DNA of 23,254 bases from Chara braunii (GCA_003427395.1 BFEA01000104.1:2809236-2832489), one strand, 5' to 3'; shown: positions 1 to 11,978, counted from the first letter of the stretch. Translations and numbers: made by a program. The notes: generated by a model from the sequence alone, not told the origin.

Positions 1-16
1 GAGAGAGAGAGAGAGG
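1..16. repeat. (GA)n microsatellite at the window edge
   Basis: Eight GA dinucleotides open the window. The first 300 bases as a whole are purine-rich on the plus strand. No independent gene is visible there, but on the minus strand they could be a further exon of the giant gene. Confidence 0.9.
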
Positions 17-303
17 GTGGGCGAATGGGGGGGAAGGGGATGAGGGAAGGAGGTGAAGGCAGGGTTCGGGATAGAAAAGGGGGGTGTTTTGAAACTGAAG
101 ACGTAGGTGAACAGGGAAGACAGAGGAGGAAAGAAAGGAGAAGGAAGAAGTTGAGGGGATTTGGGGACATGGGATTCCAAAGAGGATGATGAGACACAGT
201 CAAAGTTACCCAGGAGACCATATCGAATGGAATTTTCTGCAGCCGGGTAAAGGGTGACTGAAGGGAGGCAGAGGCAGGGATGGAGATGGGAGATAGAGGT
301 ACT

Positions 304-3300
304 TTAGAGAAGGAGTAGGGGGATAGGTAAACTAAGGAGGAAACCAAGGAGAAGGAAGAAGATGTTTTTGGGCCATAGGTAATGACCTTTACTACCTCGT
401 TTAGTATGACTGCATGTTTCCCGTCGCTGTCTTGAATACGCAGGCCTGGGATTGCCTGTCCTCGTCTTCACGCCTGCACACCCCATGCTCAATTGTTCGA
501 CATGATCGTCCGGATGTAAGGCTGCTGATCCACCAACATCGCCTTCCATCGGTCCAGACTGCTGATTACCAATGTGAAACGGCACAGCCGCAGATCCATC
601 AGCATGGGATTCCCTTGGACTGCAGGTTCTGCCAGCAGCTAGTTCCCCTATCCCCTCAGAGCTGACTTCAACAGCATCATTTTGATGATGATGATGATAA
701 TGGTGGTGGTGGTGGTGATGAACGGGAGGAACCTCTTGTCGGGCTGAGGGCGACTGTTGAGCGTTACCCAATGATGCATTTTCACCGTCTGGAATAGAAT
801 GGACCTTTGCTCTTTTCAGATCGTTTCGGTCACTGTGACAGGATGAAGGTGGCGACCATAGACGACCATCATGATCCAGTTGACAGGGAGATTCTGGAGG
901 GTCAGGTCTGGAAGCGGTTGGCAGCAACCTTGTACGGGACTCCGTTCCTGCCGACTGGGCGTCCATAGGAACAGGCAGGCTGGGTTTGACTTTGACACTG
1001 TCATCTGCTGCAGAGGAAGTCAAAGTCAAACTCAGAGCCACAGGGGAGGTCAACCCAATCCCGCTGCGAGCATGGATGGCTGCCTTCGATGCGATCTGAT
1101 GAGTGAGGCCCTCATGCATCTCTGATCTAAGATCCAACGGTTGGTATTCGTCCTGACTAAGGCTGCCCTCTGAGCTGTCACAGATGAAACCACCAGTAAG
1201 TCGGTGGGGAACAGAAGCTGTAGCCAAAGCAACTCCTGCATCAGGGTCTGAACTGGATCCTGCACCAGATCCCGGACCTTCTCCTGGTGAACCAGGTTCT
1301 GCACCAGGTCTTGAACAAGGACCAGGTGCCAGACCCCTTGCAGAACCAGGTCGGGGACGGGTTTTCAGACCCCGTGAGGCTCCTAGACCGATTCCTGACT
1401 CATTACCACATTCTGCGTCTTCTCCAGACCCAGGTTTTGGACCAGGTCTCGAAAAACCAGGACCAGATCGTAAACCAGGTTTTGAATCAAAATCAACAGC
1501 GCCTAAACCATGTCCTGGACCACATTCCGGATCAGGATGATGTCCTCCTGGACCGGGTTTTGAACCAGGCCCTGGACCAGGCTTCGAGAAACCAGTATCA
1601 GCTCGTAAATCAGGTTTGGAATCAAGGTCAGCGGTCCCTGAACCATGTCCCGGACCACATGCTGGATCAGAACAACGTCCTCGTGGACCAAGTTTTGGAC
1701 CAGGTGCTGGACCAGTTCTTAAGGAGCCAGGGTCAGCTCGTAAAGCAGGTTTTGAATCAAGGTCTACAGGCACTGAACCATGTCCTTGCCCGCTTTCCGG
1801 ATCAGGACAATGCCCTCCTGGACAAGGTTTTGAATCAGGTTCGGGACTGGCCTCCCAGGCTGATCGCCGTTGCTGTACGGAATCAGCAAAAAACAAGGCC
1901 GCCTGACGCCTTGTTGGAGGCAAGTCAACTTTGCTACGACACGTTGAGCCAGTCCAACGATCCTCATCAAGCTCACCGTCCGAATCGGGATGATCGAACG
2001 GGCTTTCGATCCGGGTATCGCACCGGAAGGAAATCCCGCCATCGCCTAGTTTTTCGGTCATCGTCGTCGGGTCGAATTTCTCGTCTCTCTTTTCCCTCTC
2101 GATCGACTGGCTAGCTGGTGTCCCTGCTGTCATAACTAACTCTTGTTCTCTCCCTCCCTCCTGTCCACATCCTGCTGCCTCCTCCTCCCCTCCCTCTCCT
2201 TCTCCTCTCCCATCCCTTCCCTCTCCTTCTCCTTCTCCTCTCCCATCCCTTCCCTCTCCTTCTCCTCCCCCCTCCCTTCCCTCTCCTTCTCCCCCCTCCC
2301 CTCCATAACGTGCCGGAGTGGCTATTGCTCCATGGCAGTTACTTAGCTTATTACTCAGTACAACGCTGCAAGATGGAGAGATCTGGCCATCCGTCTCTGC
2401 AGCAGACTCTGTCTCTTCCAACCTTGTACATCCAGTTAATGAGCCATAAAGCTGTCTGAACTCTTCTTTCAATCTTCCTAGTTCGTCATCAGATTCCGTC
2501 GGCGGGTTTCTCGTTGGCCCTTTCAATTTGTCACTCTTCTTCTTCTTATCCTTATCATTGTCCTCGCTCTCCTCATCTTCCATACCCTCAACTAGTACTC
2601 CACGCTTTCTCTTTGCTTGTCCGGACATCATTACAACGCCTTGAGCTTTTCCGGCTGCTGCTATCTCCTCTCTTCTTCCTTCTCGCGCTGCTACTTCTCC
2701 TTTTACCGATCCCGATCCTACACGTGGCAGAATCTGACAATCGTTGGCGGCTAAGTGGATTTTCTTCTCCGCCTGTACTTCCCCCTCTCCTCGTCTTGCT
2801 CTCGTTCTTGATTGACCTCCACGTGGCAGAAGCTCGCAGCTGCTGGTTCCCTTGACGACCTCTTCCCCCGTCTCCATGATCTCTTTCCCTCCTCCCCGCC
2901 TTCCCTCCCTTCTTACTGCCCTTCCAAAGGGCCGAGGCTCACAGCTGCTGGCTATGGCACCGACCTTCTCCTTCTCCTTCTCCTTCTCCTTCTCCTTCTC
3001 CTCTGCGTCTAACGATTTGGTGACGTTCATTTCGCCACCACCTCCCTCTCCCTTATCGCGTGGCACAAGTTCACAACTGCACGCCACGTCCATCTTCTCC
3101 TTCTTCATTGCCGATACTTCCTCTCCTCCTCCTCCTGCTCCTCCTCTTCCTCCTCCTCCTTCTCCTCCTCCTCCTTCTCCTCCTCCTCCTCCTCCTCCTC
3201 CTCTCCTCCTCCCCCCTCCTCGTCCTCGTTCCTTACCGCGAAGCAGAACCTCGCAGTTGTTGGCCATGGCGATCTTCTCTTTCTCCATCGCACCCAGCTT

Positions 3301-4798
3301 CTCCTTCTGGACGGCCGCGATGTCTGCTATAGCCATGACACCCCTCTCTCCTTCTCCTCCTCCACCCGCCCCGCCCCCTCGCCCTCCTCTCCTTCTTCCT
3401 CCTCCTCCTCCTCCTCCTCCTCCTTTACCACGTGGTAGAACCTCAAATCTGTCCGGCATGGCGATCTCCTTGTGCGTCTCCGTCGTTTCTCCCTTAATCT
3501 CTCTTCCTCCACATTTCACGTTCTCATTAGACAACAAACTGCAGCTGCCGGCCATGTCCACGTTCTCTTTGTCCTCCTCGTCTTTCTCTTTCTGCTGCTC
3601 CTTTTTCGTTGCCGTCATCTTCGGCTTTACAAAACCGGACGAACCTGTCTGGTGCTGCAGCGACGAGTGCAGATGGGAAGCGTGCACTCTACTACTCTTC
3701 TCCCCACGCTGCCGCCCTCCACCTATACCATGCAGCTGTCCGTTCTGCATGGCTGGCCTTGTTATGATCGGTTTCCTCTCCATCAGATTCTCAAGTGCTT
3801 GGAACGTGGACGATCCGTTTATCGTTTTCCTGCCGGCAAGTGTCACCCCAGTCTGATCCTGATCCTCTCTCTCTCCCAAACCTCCATAGCTGCTTTCCTT
3901 GCGAGCCAACCTCCCATTCACTCCTTGGCGACCGCTAAACTCTGGCCTGCACTCGATCATGCGGTCAACTACTCGGCTATTGCATTCTCGACGTTCCTTA
4001 GCTCTCACCTCGTCATCAGATGCAATTATGTCCCAATCATCTTTACGTGCACACACTTTATCCTTATCTTTATCCTTATCCTTATCCTTATCCTTATCTT
4101 TATCCTTATCTATATCTCTTTTTATATCTTTCTCCTTATCCTTATTTTTATCCTTACTTAATGGATGGAAACAACGAGGGTTTGGCGTTGCTCGTCTCTT
4201 TACCGCGTTTTGCGTACGGATCTCGCAATGCTCAAGATCGTCCACTTGGCAAAGGTCGACTGGAGGCACGTGCTGCCGTCCAGTGCCGTTGTCGCCATAG
4301 CCGTGAAGCTTGTGAAGCTCTTCGCCTGCATCCTTACAGTCATCACCTTGCTGGCGTCGGGATCGCATATCAAGATAACGATCGGCCTCGTCAGCAGCAG
4401 GTGTTGAGCGCAGACGTTGAAGTACCTGCGATTGACATGGCAAACCCTTCTGACCGACGTTTGTCCCGTCTATTGCCCTCGTTCTCCTCGAATCTTTTTG
4501 CTCCAACACCCTCTCCACCTCCCTCTCCTCCCACCTATCCTCCTCCCTCTCATCCTCTTCGCAACGACTCCCGCAAGATCTAGCGTTATCGGATGCAGCA
4601 GAAGCTTCCTCCTCCTCCTCCTCCTCCTCCATACGAACATCATCAGGCTGCTCTCGTTTCCTCCTCCTCCTCCTCCCATCCTCCACTGCCTCGTCGTCTT
4701 CCTGGTCTTCTTCCTTCTCCTTCAGGGCAACGTGTACGTCATTCAGTAACCCTCGACTGCCACGGCCTTTCGCTCTGCCTCGACCTTGTCTTCTGCAC

Positions 4799-4844
<46 letters not shown>

Positions 4845-5580
4845 AAGCATTCGCACCACAAAGACGAGCATCAAGATCGTAATCCTGACCATTCGTGTTC
4901 TGTACTCGAGTAAGGTTGCCGTGATCAGAATGACATTTTTGTCCGCGATTATTACCGCTGACTAACGCCGTTCGATCCTTCGCCGACAGCTCACGATTAC
5001 TTCCACCAAGCGTAGCGAACGAGTTCACATCGTTAGCCTTTTTGAAAGTCCTCAACTTTATCTTTTCCTTATCCTCTTCCCCCTCTTCTCTCTTACCTTC
5101 CTTGCCCCACTTCTCTTCCTCCTCCCCCTCCTCCTCCCCCTCGTCGTCCTCTTCCGCTTGCACCGCCTCGTATGAGTCCACAGTCTTCACATCTTTCGTC
5201 AATCGTCGATTATTACAACCATTCGACCTATATGTAGATCTCCGACATTCATCTTCACCCATATCATTATCCACATCATTATCCTTATCCATATCCTTAT
5301 CCATATCCTTATCCATATCCTTGTCCATACCCTTATCATCCAAATTACTATCAACACAATCATCATTATCGTGATCGGAATAAGGACCAGCCCGAGGATC
5401 GCTACCACTACGACTTCTCTTGTCCGGGCCCCGAGCTCGACGACCACCCACGTGCGCATGGCATCCCCATCCATCGTCATTGATTGGTCGGGATCTATGC
5501 TTCTGGTCCTTCTTAAACGACGATTGGTGATCCTTATCACAATAATACGAAGACGAACAACTGTCTTCCATCATGGCTTT

Positions 5581-5623
<43 letters not shown>

Positions 5624-8600
5624 ACAGCAGCAGCAGCAGCAGCAGCACGATCCTTGTCAGAATTGTCAGCAAACAAAGAACTGCCTACCATCGGCTTTTC
5701 ATCTTTAGCGATTGGATGGAGGGCACACCTCTCGGGGGAAACGGTAGCTTCGCTCTTGCGAAGCTTCGCGGAAACATCGGCGAACGTTCGGTAGACCAAA
5801 GGAGTTTGGGGCTTATGTGCTGACCCGGAGAGAAAAACGGGGCTCTCGTGATGACCATCTTTATCTTCATCTGTATCCTTATCCTTATCCTTATTGCTAT
5901 GCTTACCATCCTTGTCCTTATGCTTATCCTCATCAGGATCGTGATCTCTGCAGATTGGAGTATTTTTGACAAACCTCTTCGAAACGACAGCAGCTTGGCT
6001 CTTCGGTACGTTCACCGAAGATTCGTCAACCAGCAAATGACCTCGATGCTTACGTGCTGACCTGGACGGAAAACCGGGACTCGTCTCATGGTCTAACTCC
6101 TCCCCATCTTTATCCTCATCCTTATCGTTTTCCTTATCCTTTTGCTTATCCTGATGATGATGACGACGAATAGGAAGAGGAGGAGGAGGAGGAGGAGGAG
6201 GAGGAGGAGGATCGAGACAACTCCTTCTCGATGATCTGTTAATCCCATACACTCTCCTCGAATCCCCATTTTTATCCTCATCGTTATCCTTTTCCTTATT
6301 CCTCTCCTTATCCTGATGATGATGAGGACGAAGAGGAGGAGGAGGAGGAGGAGGAGGAGGAGGAGGAAGATCGAGACAACTACCACTCGATGATCTGCCA
6401 TTCCCATGTACTTCTCTCGGATTGGCATCAGATTGGCTTCTCAGGATGCTGCCAGGCTTGCCCAGACGTGATGAAGGTTGACTATACATACCTCTCGACG
6501 TTAGTAACTGGGTGGGACTGACGTCATCCTCACACATATCCTCCTCCTCCTCCTCCTCCTCCTCCTCCTCCTCCTCCTCCGCCTCCGCCTGACCATCATC
6601 ATCATCATCATCATGACAAAGGGGTTCTGGATAACAAAGGGTAGCAGGTGATCGGTTGTTCCCATGCAGCCTTTTCAACGCAACAGCAGTGGCTTTGCTC
6701 TTCTGAGTACCCTCGGAAATCAGAACCTGTGATGCAATCTGATCAGGCTGATCAGTTGCTGACCTCGACAAATAACGTGCGGTGGCATCACCGTCTCTCT
6801 TATCCTTATCCTTATCCATATCCATAGGATGATTTTCAAAATACACAGGACTTCCGTCGTTCCTGTGTATCCGTCTCGACACCGCTGAAGCGTCGCTCTT
6901 GAGAAACTTCTCGGCTACATCGATGAGTGAGGACAGACGATGATGCATGCATCTTGAGGTCGGGATAGATCCAGTGGGGCTGACGTCAAACTCCTCTTCC
7001 TGATAAGACAGGTCATGAGAGGGGCAAGTTTTCGCCGTTGATCTGTGAGGATTTTCATCAGTCCTCTCGTTCCGCAGATTCCTTTCCGGGATGTCGCCGA
7101 GTGATGATGGGACATGATGCACATCTCTTGACGGGGTTAACCAACTAGCAGGGCTTGGGTTCACCGGATCCTTAGTCATATCCGCATTGATTTTTTTATC
7201 GTGATTCAACGACGAGGTACTAGGGTAATGTCGACCGATCCTCCGTTCCGGCATGTCGGCCAGTGATGATGACGGAACGTGATGATCAACCTCTGTCGGC
7301 CGGGATACTGCAGCTGAACTAGAAGGTCGTGGATTCACGTGATCCTTTGTCTTATCCTTATTGTTATCCTGTTGCATCGGCGACTTAGGATAAATTCGAC
7401 GACTATTCGCCGGTCTGTTGTCCGGTCCTTCCTTTATTGGACCAGCTAACTCTTTGGCTCTATCCTCCACCAGCGATGACATATGAGGAGGCGTAGCCGC
7501 TGCGGCAGTCGTCAATATACACATAGAGCTGACGTCAAAGTGCTCCAGGACCTTATCCTGATGAGAAGGATAAGCAAAGTTACGATCTTTGGTTGATCTG
7601 CCGTCCTTGGGCATCCTTGACACAGTAGCCATAATTTCGCTCTGCAGTAGCTTCTTTGGCAGGTCGGCACTCGAGGGAGTTTTATCCATTGTCATCCTTC
7701 TTGACATCTGTGGACAGGTGGAGTTGATGTCAACAGGATGATCTTGACACTTGTCAGTATCACTATGCTTGCTCTCATGAGCGGGGTTGTCCCGGTAGCA
7801 AGGACTCCTTGCTGATGTTGATCTGTTGTTGTGTTCATGAATCCCCCTAAAGTTGCCAGCTTTAGCTTCGGTGGGCCAAGTCTTATGGACAGGATTTTGG
7901 TAATTGGCAGTATCACTATCCTTGCTCTCATGAGCATCAGTGGGGTAGCAATGACTCCTGGGCGTTGATTTGATGTCGTCCTTATGTATTCTCCTAAAGT
8001 CAGCAGTTTTAGGTTTGCCAGGCTGAGTCTTACCAACACGATTTTGACACTTGTCAGTATCACTATCCTCACTCTCATGAGCATCAGTGGGGTTGTCATG
8101 GTAGCAATGACTCCTCGCTGTTGTTGATCTGTTGTTGTCCTCATGTACTCTCCTAAAGTCCGCAGCTTTAGTCTTATCATCTTCAAGTTGATTTTGACAT
8201 TTGTCAGTATCACTATCCTTGCTCTCATGTGTAGGGTTGTCATGGTAGCAATGACTCCTCCTCGCCATTGGTCTGTTGTTGTTCTCATGAATCCTCCTAA
8301 AGTTAGCAGCTTTAGTTTCACCGGATTGAGTCTTATCAGCCACGAGAGCTGCTGAGGCAACCTGCTGGCATTGCCCACTTGTTGACGTCCATGGACAAAC
8401 GAAAGTATTGACATCAACGGGATTCTTACTATCCTTTGCCTTGGCATTATCCTTATCCTTGTCCTTACCTGGCAGGTCCAGATAAAGATCACAACTTTGA
8501 GCACAAGATCTATTTTTAGCATGGTGAATCCTTGCCGAAGTAGTTCCCACGACCTCACTCTGCTGCCCATCGAGCTGTTCATCGAGCTTGTCCATACGAG

Positions 8601-11133
8601 ATGCAATCCGCAGGTTGTTACTTGTAGCAGACGCCGAATAGTCGGAGCTCGACTCACCGTCCCTATCCTTATTGGTATCCTTATCCATATCCTTATTATA
8701 CTTTTTGTTTCTCTCACTTGGATCAGGCAAAGGACTTGTCCCCCAGCTGTCGTCCATCCATAATTGCTCACAAATATCCATTAATCTAGACATTCGACCG
8801 GTCCGCCTCAAACTACCTCTCCTCCCACCGGGTAAGGTTCCATTACCTACTGCCACATCCGCCAACACCACTTCCAACTCTCTCTCCACGGCTCCCACGG
8901 AGGACCGTCTCCCTTTCCCCTTCTTATCCGCCTCATTGCTCCCCTGCTGTTCTGCGTCATTACGAGCCCCCCGAACACCCATCTGAGCACCTTGACTACC
9001 TGCCTTGGTACTGCAAGGACTTTCAGCAGCAGCCTGCGTACCTACCCGAATATCATGACTACATTCAGCATCTGCCTGAGTACCCTGAGGACCGCCGGGA
9101 GTCCCCATCTGAGTACTCTGAGCACGTGGAGTACCTGACTTAGTACTGCGACAACTTTGAGCACCTGCCTGCGTACCTAGCCGAACACCTTGACTACGTT
9201 CCGCCCCCGCTTGAGTACCCTGAGGACCCCCCTGAGTACCCATCTGAGTACTCTGAGCACGTGGAGTACCTGTCTTACTACTGCGAGAACTTTGAGCACC
9301 CCCCTGCGTACCGACACGTGTACCATGACTTTGAGCACCCACCTGCGTGCCTACACCATTACCCTGACTACGTTCATGATCCGCCTGAGTACCCTGAGGA
9401 CCCCCCTGAGTACCCATCTGAGTACTCTGAGCAGGTAGAGTACCGGCCTTGCTACTGCGAGAACTTTGAGCACCTGCCTGCGTACCTACACGACTATGCT
9501 GACTATGTTCAGCATCCGCCTGAGTACTCTGAGCACTGCCCTGCCTATCCAGCTGAGTATCGTGAGTACGTTGACCTCCAGCCTGATTACGCGCCTGAGT
9601 ACTCTGAGAATTCCTCTGAGAATTCCTCTTAGAATTCCGAGTACACGCCTGGGTACCTACCCGAGTACCGCGACTATGTTGATTACCACCCCCCTGAGTG
9701 CCCTCCCAGCCATAACTTTCTCTCTTCGTCCTATCTGTGAGAGCGCTCTTCCTCCCATCCTCCCCTTGCTCATCATCATTGTCAATGTCGCTGCAAACAC
9801 AATTACCCTGGTATGTCGTCCTCGTATTCATCATCCATCCCCCCTCCCTCGTCAGCTTCTTCCTCCCATCTCCCTCCTTCTCCTCCTCCGCCTCCTCGTC
9901 CGGCTCCCCCTCCTCCTCGTCATCATCGCCATCTTTCTTCCTATCACAATACGCGGCATTAGTACGGCACGTCTTCCGTGGGTTAAGCCCCCAACCCCCC
10001 GTCTCCCTTCTCTCCCTCCTCTCTCTCCTCCTCTCTCTTCTCCTCGCTCTCGTACTAGCAATGCCCCCGCCATCACCATGCTCATTGTGTCCCTCGTAAG
10101 ACTCACGATGATGATCTTCCTGGCTGCTTCCTGTACTCGTCGTGAGAGTCGATCCCTCGTCAGTCGCCCTGACGTGGTTTCGACGGTGCCGAATGCGCTG
10201 CTGCCGTGATGTCTGATTGGTCATCTCTTCTGCGGCCTTGTGACTTAATTGCTCATGCTTATGATTTTGATGATCAGAATTCGGATCGGACCATTCATCA
10301 TCGGCAATTCGTTTCAGCCGTTGATGTCGCCATCTGGGGTGAACATTCCCAACGGCTAACAGTGTCCCCGCATCCCCATCACAATTCTCCTCCTCCTCCT
10401 CTTTGAAATAATACCCATTTTTGAGGGGCTCTCGCACCGATCTCTCGCTTCGCGACGATCTTGGGCCGTTGATCTTCTCCTCCGGGCCACCTCCACCACG
10501 ACAAGCAGTTGGCTTTCTCGTTGACGTCAGCGGCTCGCAAGCAAGTACAATGCTGCGCGTCGTCGTTGTTGACGTCAACGGCGATGGAGCTCGTCGAGCT
10601 GGTCTCTGCTCGCGTCCCTTCTTCTTTCTCTCCGCCATTGTTGACGTCAACGGCGATGGTGCTCCCTCACTACTTGGGGATTGCCAAGAACGGTAGTCGT
10701 CGACGGGAGGATCCAAAACTTTTTTGATTTGGAAAGTTCTTTCCTTGTCATTATTAGTAGCTTGTCTCTGATCGTGATCGCGCGCCGCCGGATCTTCAGA
10801 ATCATGACGTGGCAAAACCCCGTGAGAGCTCCTTTTGTCCATTCTGCCGGGGGGCGAGACGCCATAGCCAGTTCTACCATGGCCTAGATACCCGCTACTA
10901 CGAGGTAACTGACCTTCGTCGAGCTCACCGCCATAGCCATTTCTTGTCGTTGCTCCTCTTCGTCCTCCGACAGGACCCTCGGAGTGAGAGCAGGAAGAAG
11001 AACACTCCGGACTATGGACAGTGACCATCCCACACTCCCCTCCCCTCGCTCTATGATGCGCTTCCCCTCCGGCTTGTCTGAAGTCTCTTCCGTATATCGA
11101 CGTCCGTGACGAGGGGCGTCGCAATTCGATCAT
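304..11133 (-). CDS. Giant low-complexity hypothetical protein (3609 codons)
   Basis: I do not recognise the family. The frame is open for 10.8 kb. The ATG at 11131-11133 is the first after an in-frame TAG at 11158-11160, and the stop is TAA at 304-306. The N-terminal 150 residues are basic and fairly complex. The rest is almost wholly disordered: Lys/Arg/Glu/Asp-rich stretches; TQ-rich repeats (about 9000-9640); fifty-residue repeats containing DSDTDKCQN (7700-8340); proline, aspartate and glutamate runs; DK dipeptide repeats (4052-4158); Gly/Arg-rich segments (3122-3430); Pro/Gly/Asp repeats (1190-1860); and a His run near 668-715. It ends in a hydrophobic tail rich in Leu, Phe and Pro. No catalytic motif or globular domain is visible. 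Three repeat families all keep spacings divisible by three, which favours real coding. Purine bias on this strand also lowers stop frequency, so part of the openness could be compositional. The C-terminus may be wrong if the 332-395 intron is real. Confidence 0.6.
332..395 (-). other. Possible 64-nt intron near the 3' end of the giant gene
   Basis: On the minus strand a donor-like CGAG|GTAGTA lies at 396/395. It is followed by a pyrimidine tract and an acceptor-like CTCCTTAG ending at 332. Unspliced, this segment encodes the hydrophobic C-terminal tail of the giant protein and is soon followed by TAA at 304-306. Spliced, the frame shifts by one and stays open from 331 to position 1 with no stop, about 110 more codons running out of the window. 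The downstream sequence is pyrimidine-rich, which also makes stops rare, so this is suggestive only. Confidence 0.35.
1430..1860 (-). repeat. Pro/Gly/Asp-rich coding tandem repeat
   Basis: Diverged copies encode segments containing PGP, GGH/PDP, GHG and DSKP. Matching GGTTTT anchors lie at 1433, 1556, 1691 and 1826, so the spacings are 123, 135 and 135 bp (41, 45 and 45 codons). A more degenerate version continues to about 1190. All spacings are multiples of three, so the frame is preserved through the expansion. Confidence 0.8.
4052..4158 (-). repeat. Hexanucleotide microsatellite encoding Asp-Lys repeats
   Basis: Repeats of TTATCC on the plus strand (GGATAA on the minus) encode alternating Asp and Lys, with occasional Glu, Asn, Ile and Arg. 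Shorter DK and DMDK tracts recur near 5270-5330, 5870-5930, 6105-6140 and 8660-8700, so the motif has spread through the gene. The tract is highly charged and would be disordered. Confidence 0.85.
4801..4844 (-). repeat. (ATC)n encoding poly-Asp
   Basis: About fourteen ATC triplets encode a run of Asp on the minus strand. The codons are uniform, so this is a pure microsatellite expansion rather than an old, mixed-codon homopeptide. Confidence 0.9.
5581..5647 (-). repeat. (ATC)n next to (CAG)n encoding poly-Asp and poly-Ala
   Basis: Fourteen ATC triplets (5581-5622, poly-Asp) directly abut about seven CAG triplets (5625-5647). On the minus strand the CAG run reads as CTG-phase repeats translated as Ala. 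Two pure triplet repeats side by side form a compound microsatellite that is probably length-variable. Confidence 0.85.
6174..6369 (-). repeat. Two (AGG)n tracts encoding poly-Pro inside a duplicated segment
   Basis: GGA/AGG triplet tracts at about 6174-6210 and 6334-6369 each encode Pro runs. Each is flanked by the same context: Leu-Asp before the prolines and a His/Asp/Lys-rich segment after. This shows a local duplication of about 160 bp, after which the tracts changed independently. Confidence 0.8.
6541..6580 (-). repeat. (CTC)n encoding poly-Glu
   Basis: A pure CTC/GAG triplet run encodes an acidic homopeptide. Similar shorter Glu and Gly tracts lie at 3122-3226, 3400-3430 and 4608-4630. 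Confidence 0.85.
7700..8340 (-). repeat. Four-copy coding repeat of about 50 residues
   Basis: Four diverged copies contain FRRIH/FRRVH, NNRS, SHCY and HESxDSDTDKCQN. The anchor CAGTATCAC occurs at 7755, 7908, 8055 and 8205, giving spacings of 153, 147 and 150 bp. Copies differ by substitutions and by in-frame indels only. Conserved Cys and His residues in each copy could be structural, but I do not recognise the repeat as a known zinc-binding module. Confidence 0.8.
9000..9640 (-). repeat. TQ-rich coding repeats
   Basis: The region encodes recurrent (V/M)GTQ, GPQGTQ and AQS motifs. A higher-order anchor, GAGTNCCCATCT, lies at 9099, 9234 and 9408, giving spacings of 135 and 174 bp, both divisible by three. 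The segment is Gln, Thr, Ser and Gly rich, low in charge compared with the rest of the protein, and probably disordered. Confidence 0.75.
10515..10660 (-). repeat. Three PLTST-coding units, each with a TGACGTCA palindrome
   Basis: Three short coding repeats with PLTST (two as APSPLTST) lie near the protein's N-terminus. Each contains the octamer TGACGTCA at 10522-10529, 10570-10577 and 10642-10649. Two share the longer GTTGACGTCAAC context. Confidence 0.7.
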
Positions 11134-11506
11134 TCCCGCTGACTCAACCTTTGCTTGCTAAGGCTGTCATCTCCAGGCGCTGCCGTCTTCCCCCGAATAG
11201 AGTGCATGGTCATTATAGCTGTATTTGGGGCAACTTCCTGGGGCAGCGATAAATGACCTGGCGTTCTATTCCAGTGACATGATATCAGAAGCTCACGTGC
11301 ACGGTGATCCGCTGACCGTGGAACCAGAAGAGGGGTACATATCCGAATCGGAGATTCAGCACAGTCACGTGCTCACACAGAGGAGGAGAACGCCAGCAAG
11401 ATACAGATGGGAGGGGGAGTAGAGGAGGACCTTAGAGGCGCGAGGGCGTACGTGACGACAAAGAGAGAGCGGGAGAGCTGGCAGCAGCGGGAAAGCCGCA
11501 ATAACG

Positions 11507-11521
11507 CACACACACACAGAG

Positions 11522-11599
<78 letters not shown>
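11507..11599. repeat. (CA)n followed by (GA)n microsatellite
   Basis: A short CA run (about 11507-11519) passes into about 36 GA dinucleotides (11527-11599). Open frames across it on both strands are dinucleotide-repeat artefacts. Confidence 0.95.
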
Positions 11600-11602
<3 letters not shown>

Positions 11603-11904
11603 GGGTGGGGGGCGGAGCGAGGGCAGAGGGGCGGGGTGCAAAAACAAGAAAACTGATGAACAGACAATATACACAAGCATGCAGATACAAACAGTACTCA
11701 GATCCAGGAGGAGGAGATGTTCGCGGTCAGAGACTGGTACCTGAGCAGCGTCGATGCGAGCAATAACATTAGAGGGAGGTATCCCCAACTTTCCGATGGG
11801 CGTTTATGAGTGCTCCATTCGATTTGAGATCCTGTACGACGGACTAAGGGAGGGAAGGACAAAGGGTCTCCCTCCACTACTTAGCATGCGACAGGTACCT
11901 GGAC

Positions 11905-11978
11905 TGCCTGGTAGACCAGATGCATTCCCACTGGTCGAAGGACGCCTGGTAGACCAGATGCATTGCGGCTGATCGAAG
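11905..11978. repeat. 38-bp tandem duplication with an internal palindrome
   Basis: Two copies of a unit starting GCCTGGTAGACCAGATGCAT lie 38 bp apart. Each contains CTGGT-AG-ACCAG, a perfect 5-bp inverted repeat. A 10-bp palindrome, CAGGTACCTG, precedes the array at 11892-11901. Confidence 0.8.

Noticed and set aside
1095-1130. CTGATGAG resembling a hammerhead ribozyme core
   Set aside because: No GAAA segment after the possible stem and no closing helix. It lies in the coding repeat region. I also saw no hammerhead in the Penelope-like halves.
1287-2114. Plus-strand 275-codon frame with VLNQ/LDQ repeats
   Set aside because: It is the complement of the Pro/Gly/Asp coding repeat. Its periodicity follows from the opposite strand, and the minus frame is far longer.
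2852-3856. Plus-strand 334-codon frame rich in Pro, Ser and Leu
   Set aside because: It is the antisense of the Gly/Glu/Lys-rich part of the giant minus-strand frame. The composition mirrors CTC/TCC repeats and there is no domain.
7692-8771. Minus-strand 359-codon frame in a second phase
   Set aside because: It overlaps the giant frame on the same strand in a different phase, within tandem repeats, and is basic and hydrophobic without motifs. The giant frame explains the repeat phasing better.
9261-9632. Plus-strand Tyr/Glu/Pro-rich repeat frame
   Set aside because: It is the shadow of the TQ-rich repeats. No start context or continuation beyond the repeat.
11365-11788. Leu-Ser and Arg-Glu repeat proteins
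   Set aside because: They are direct translations of the GA microsatellite.
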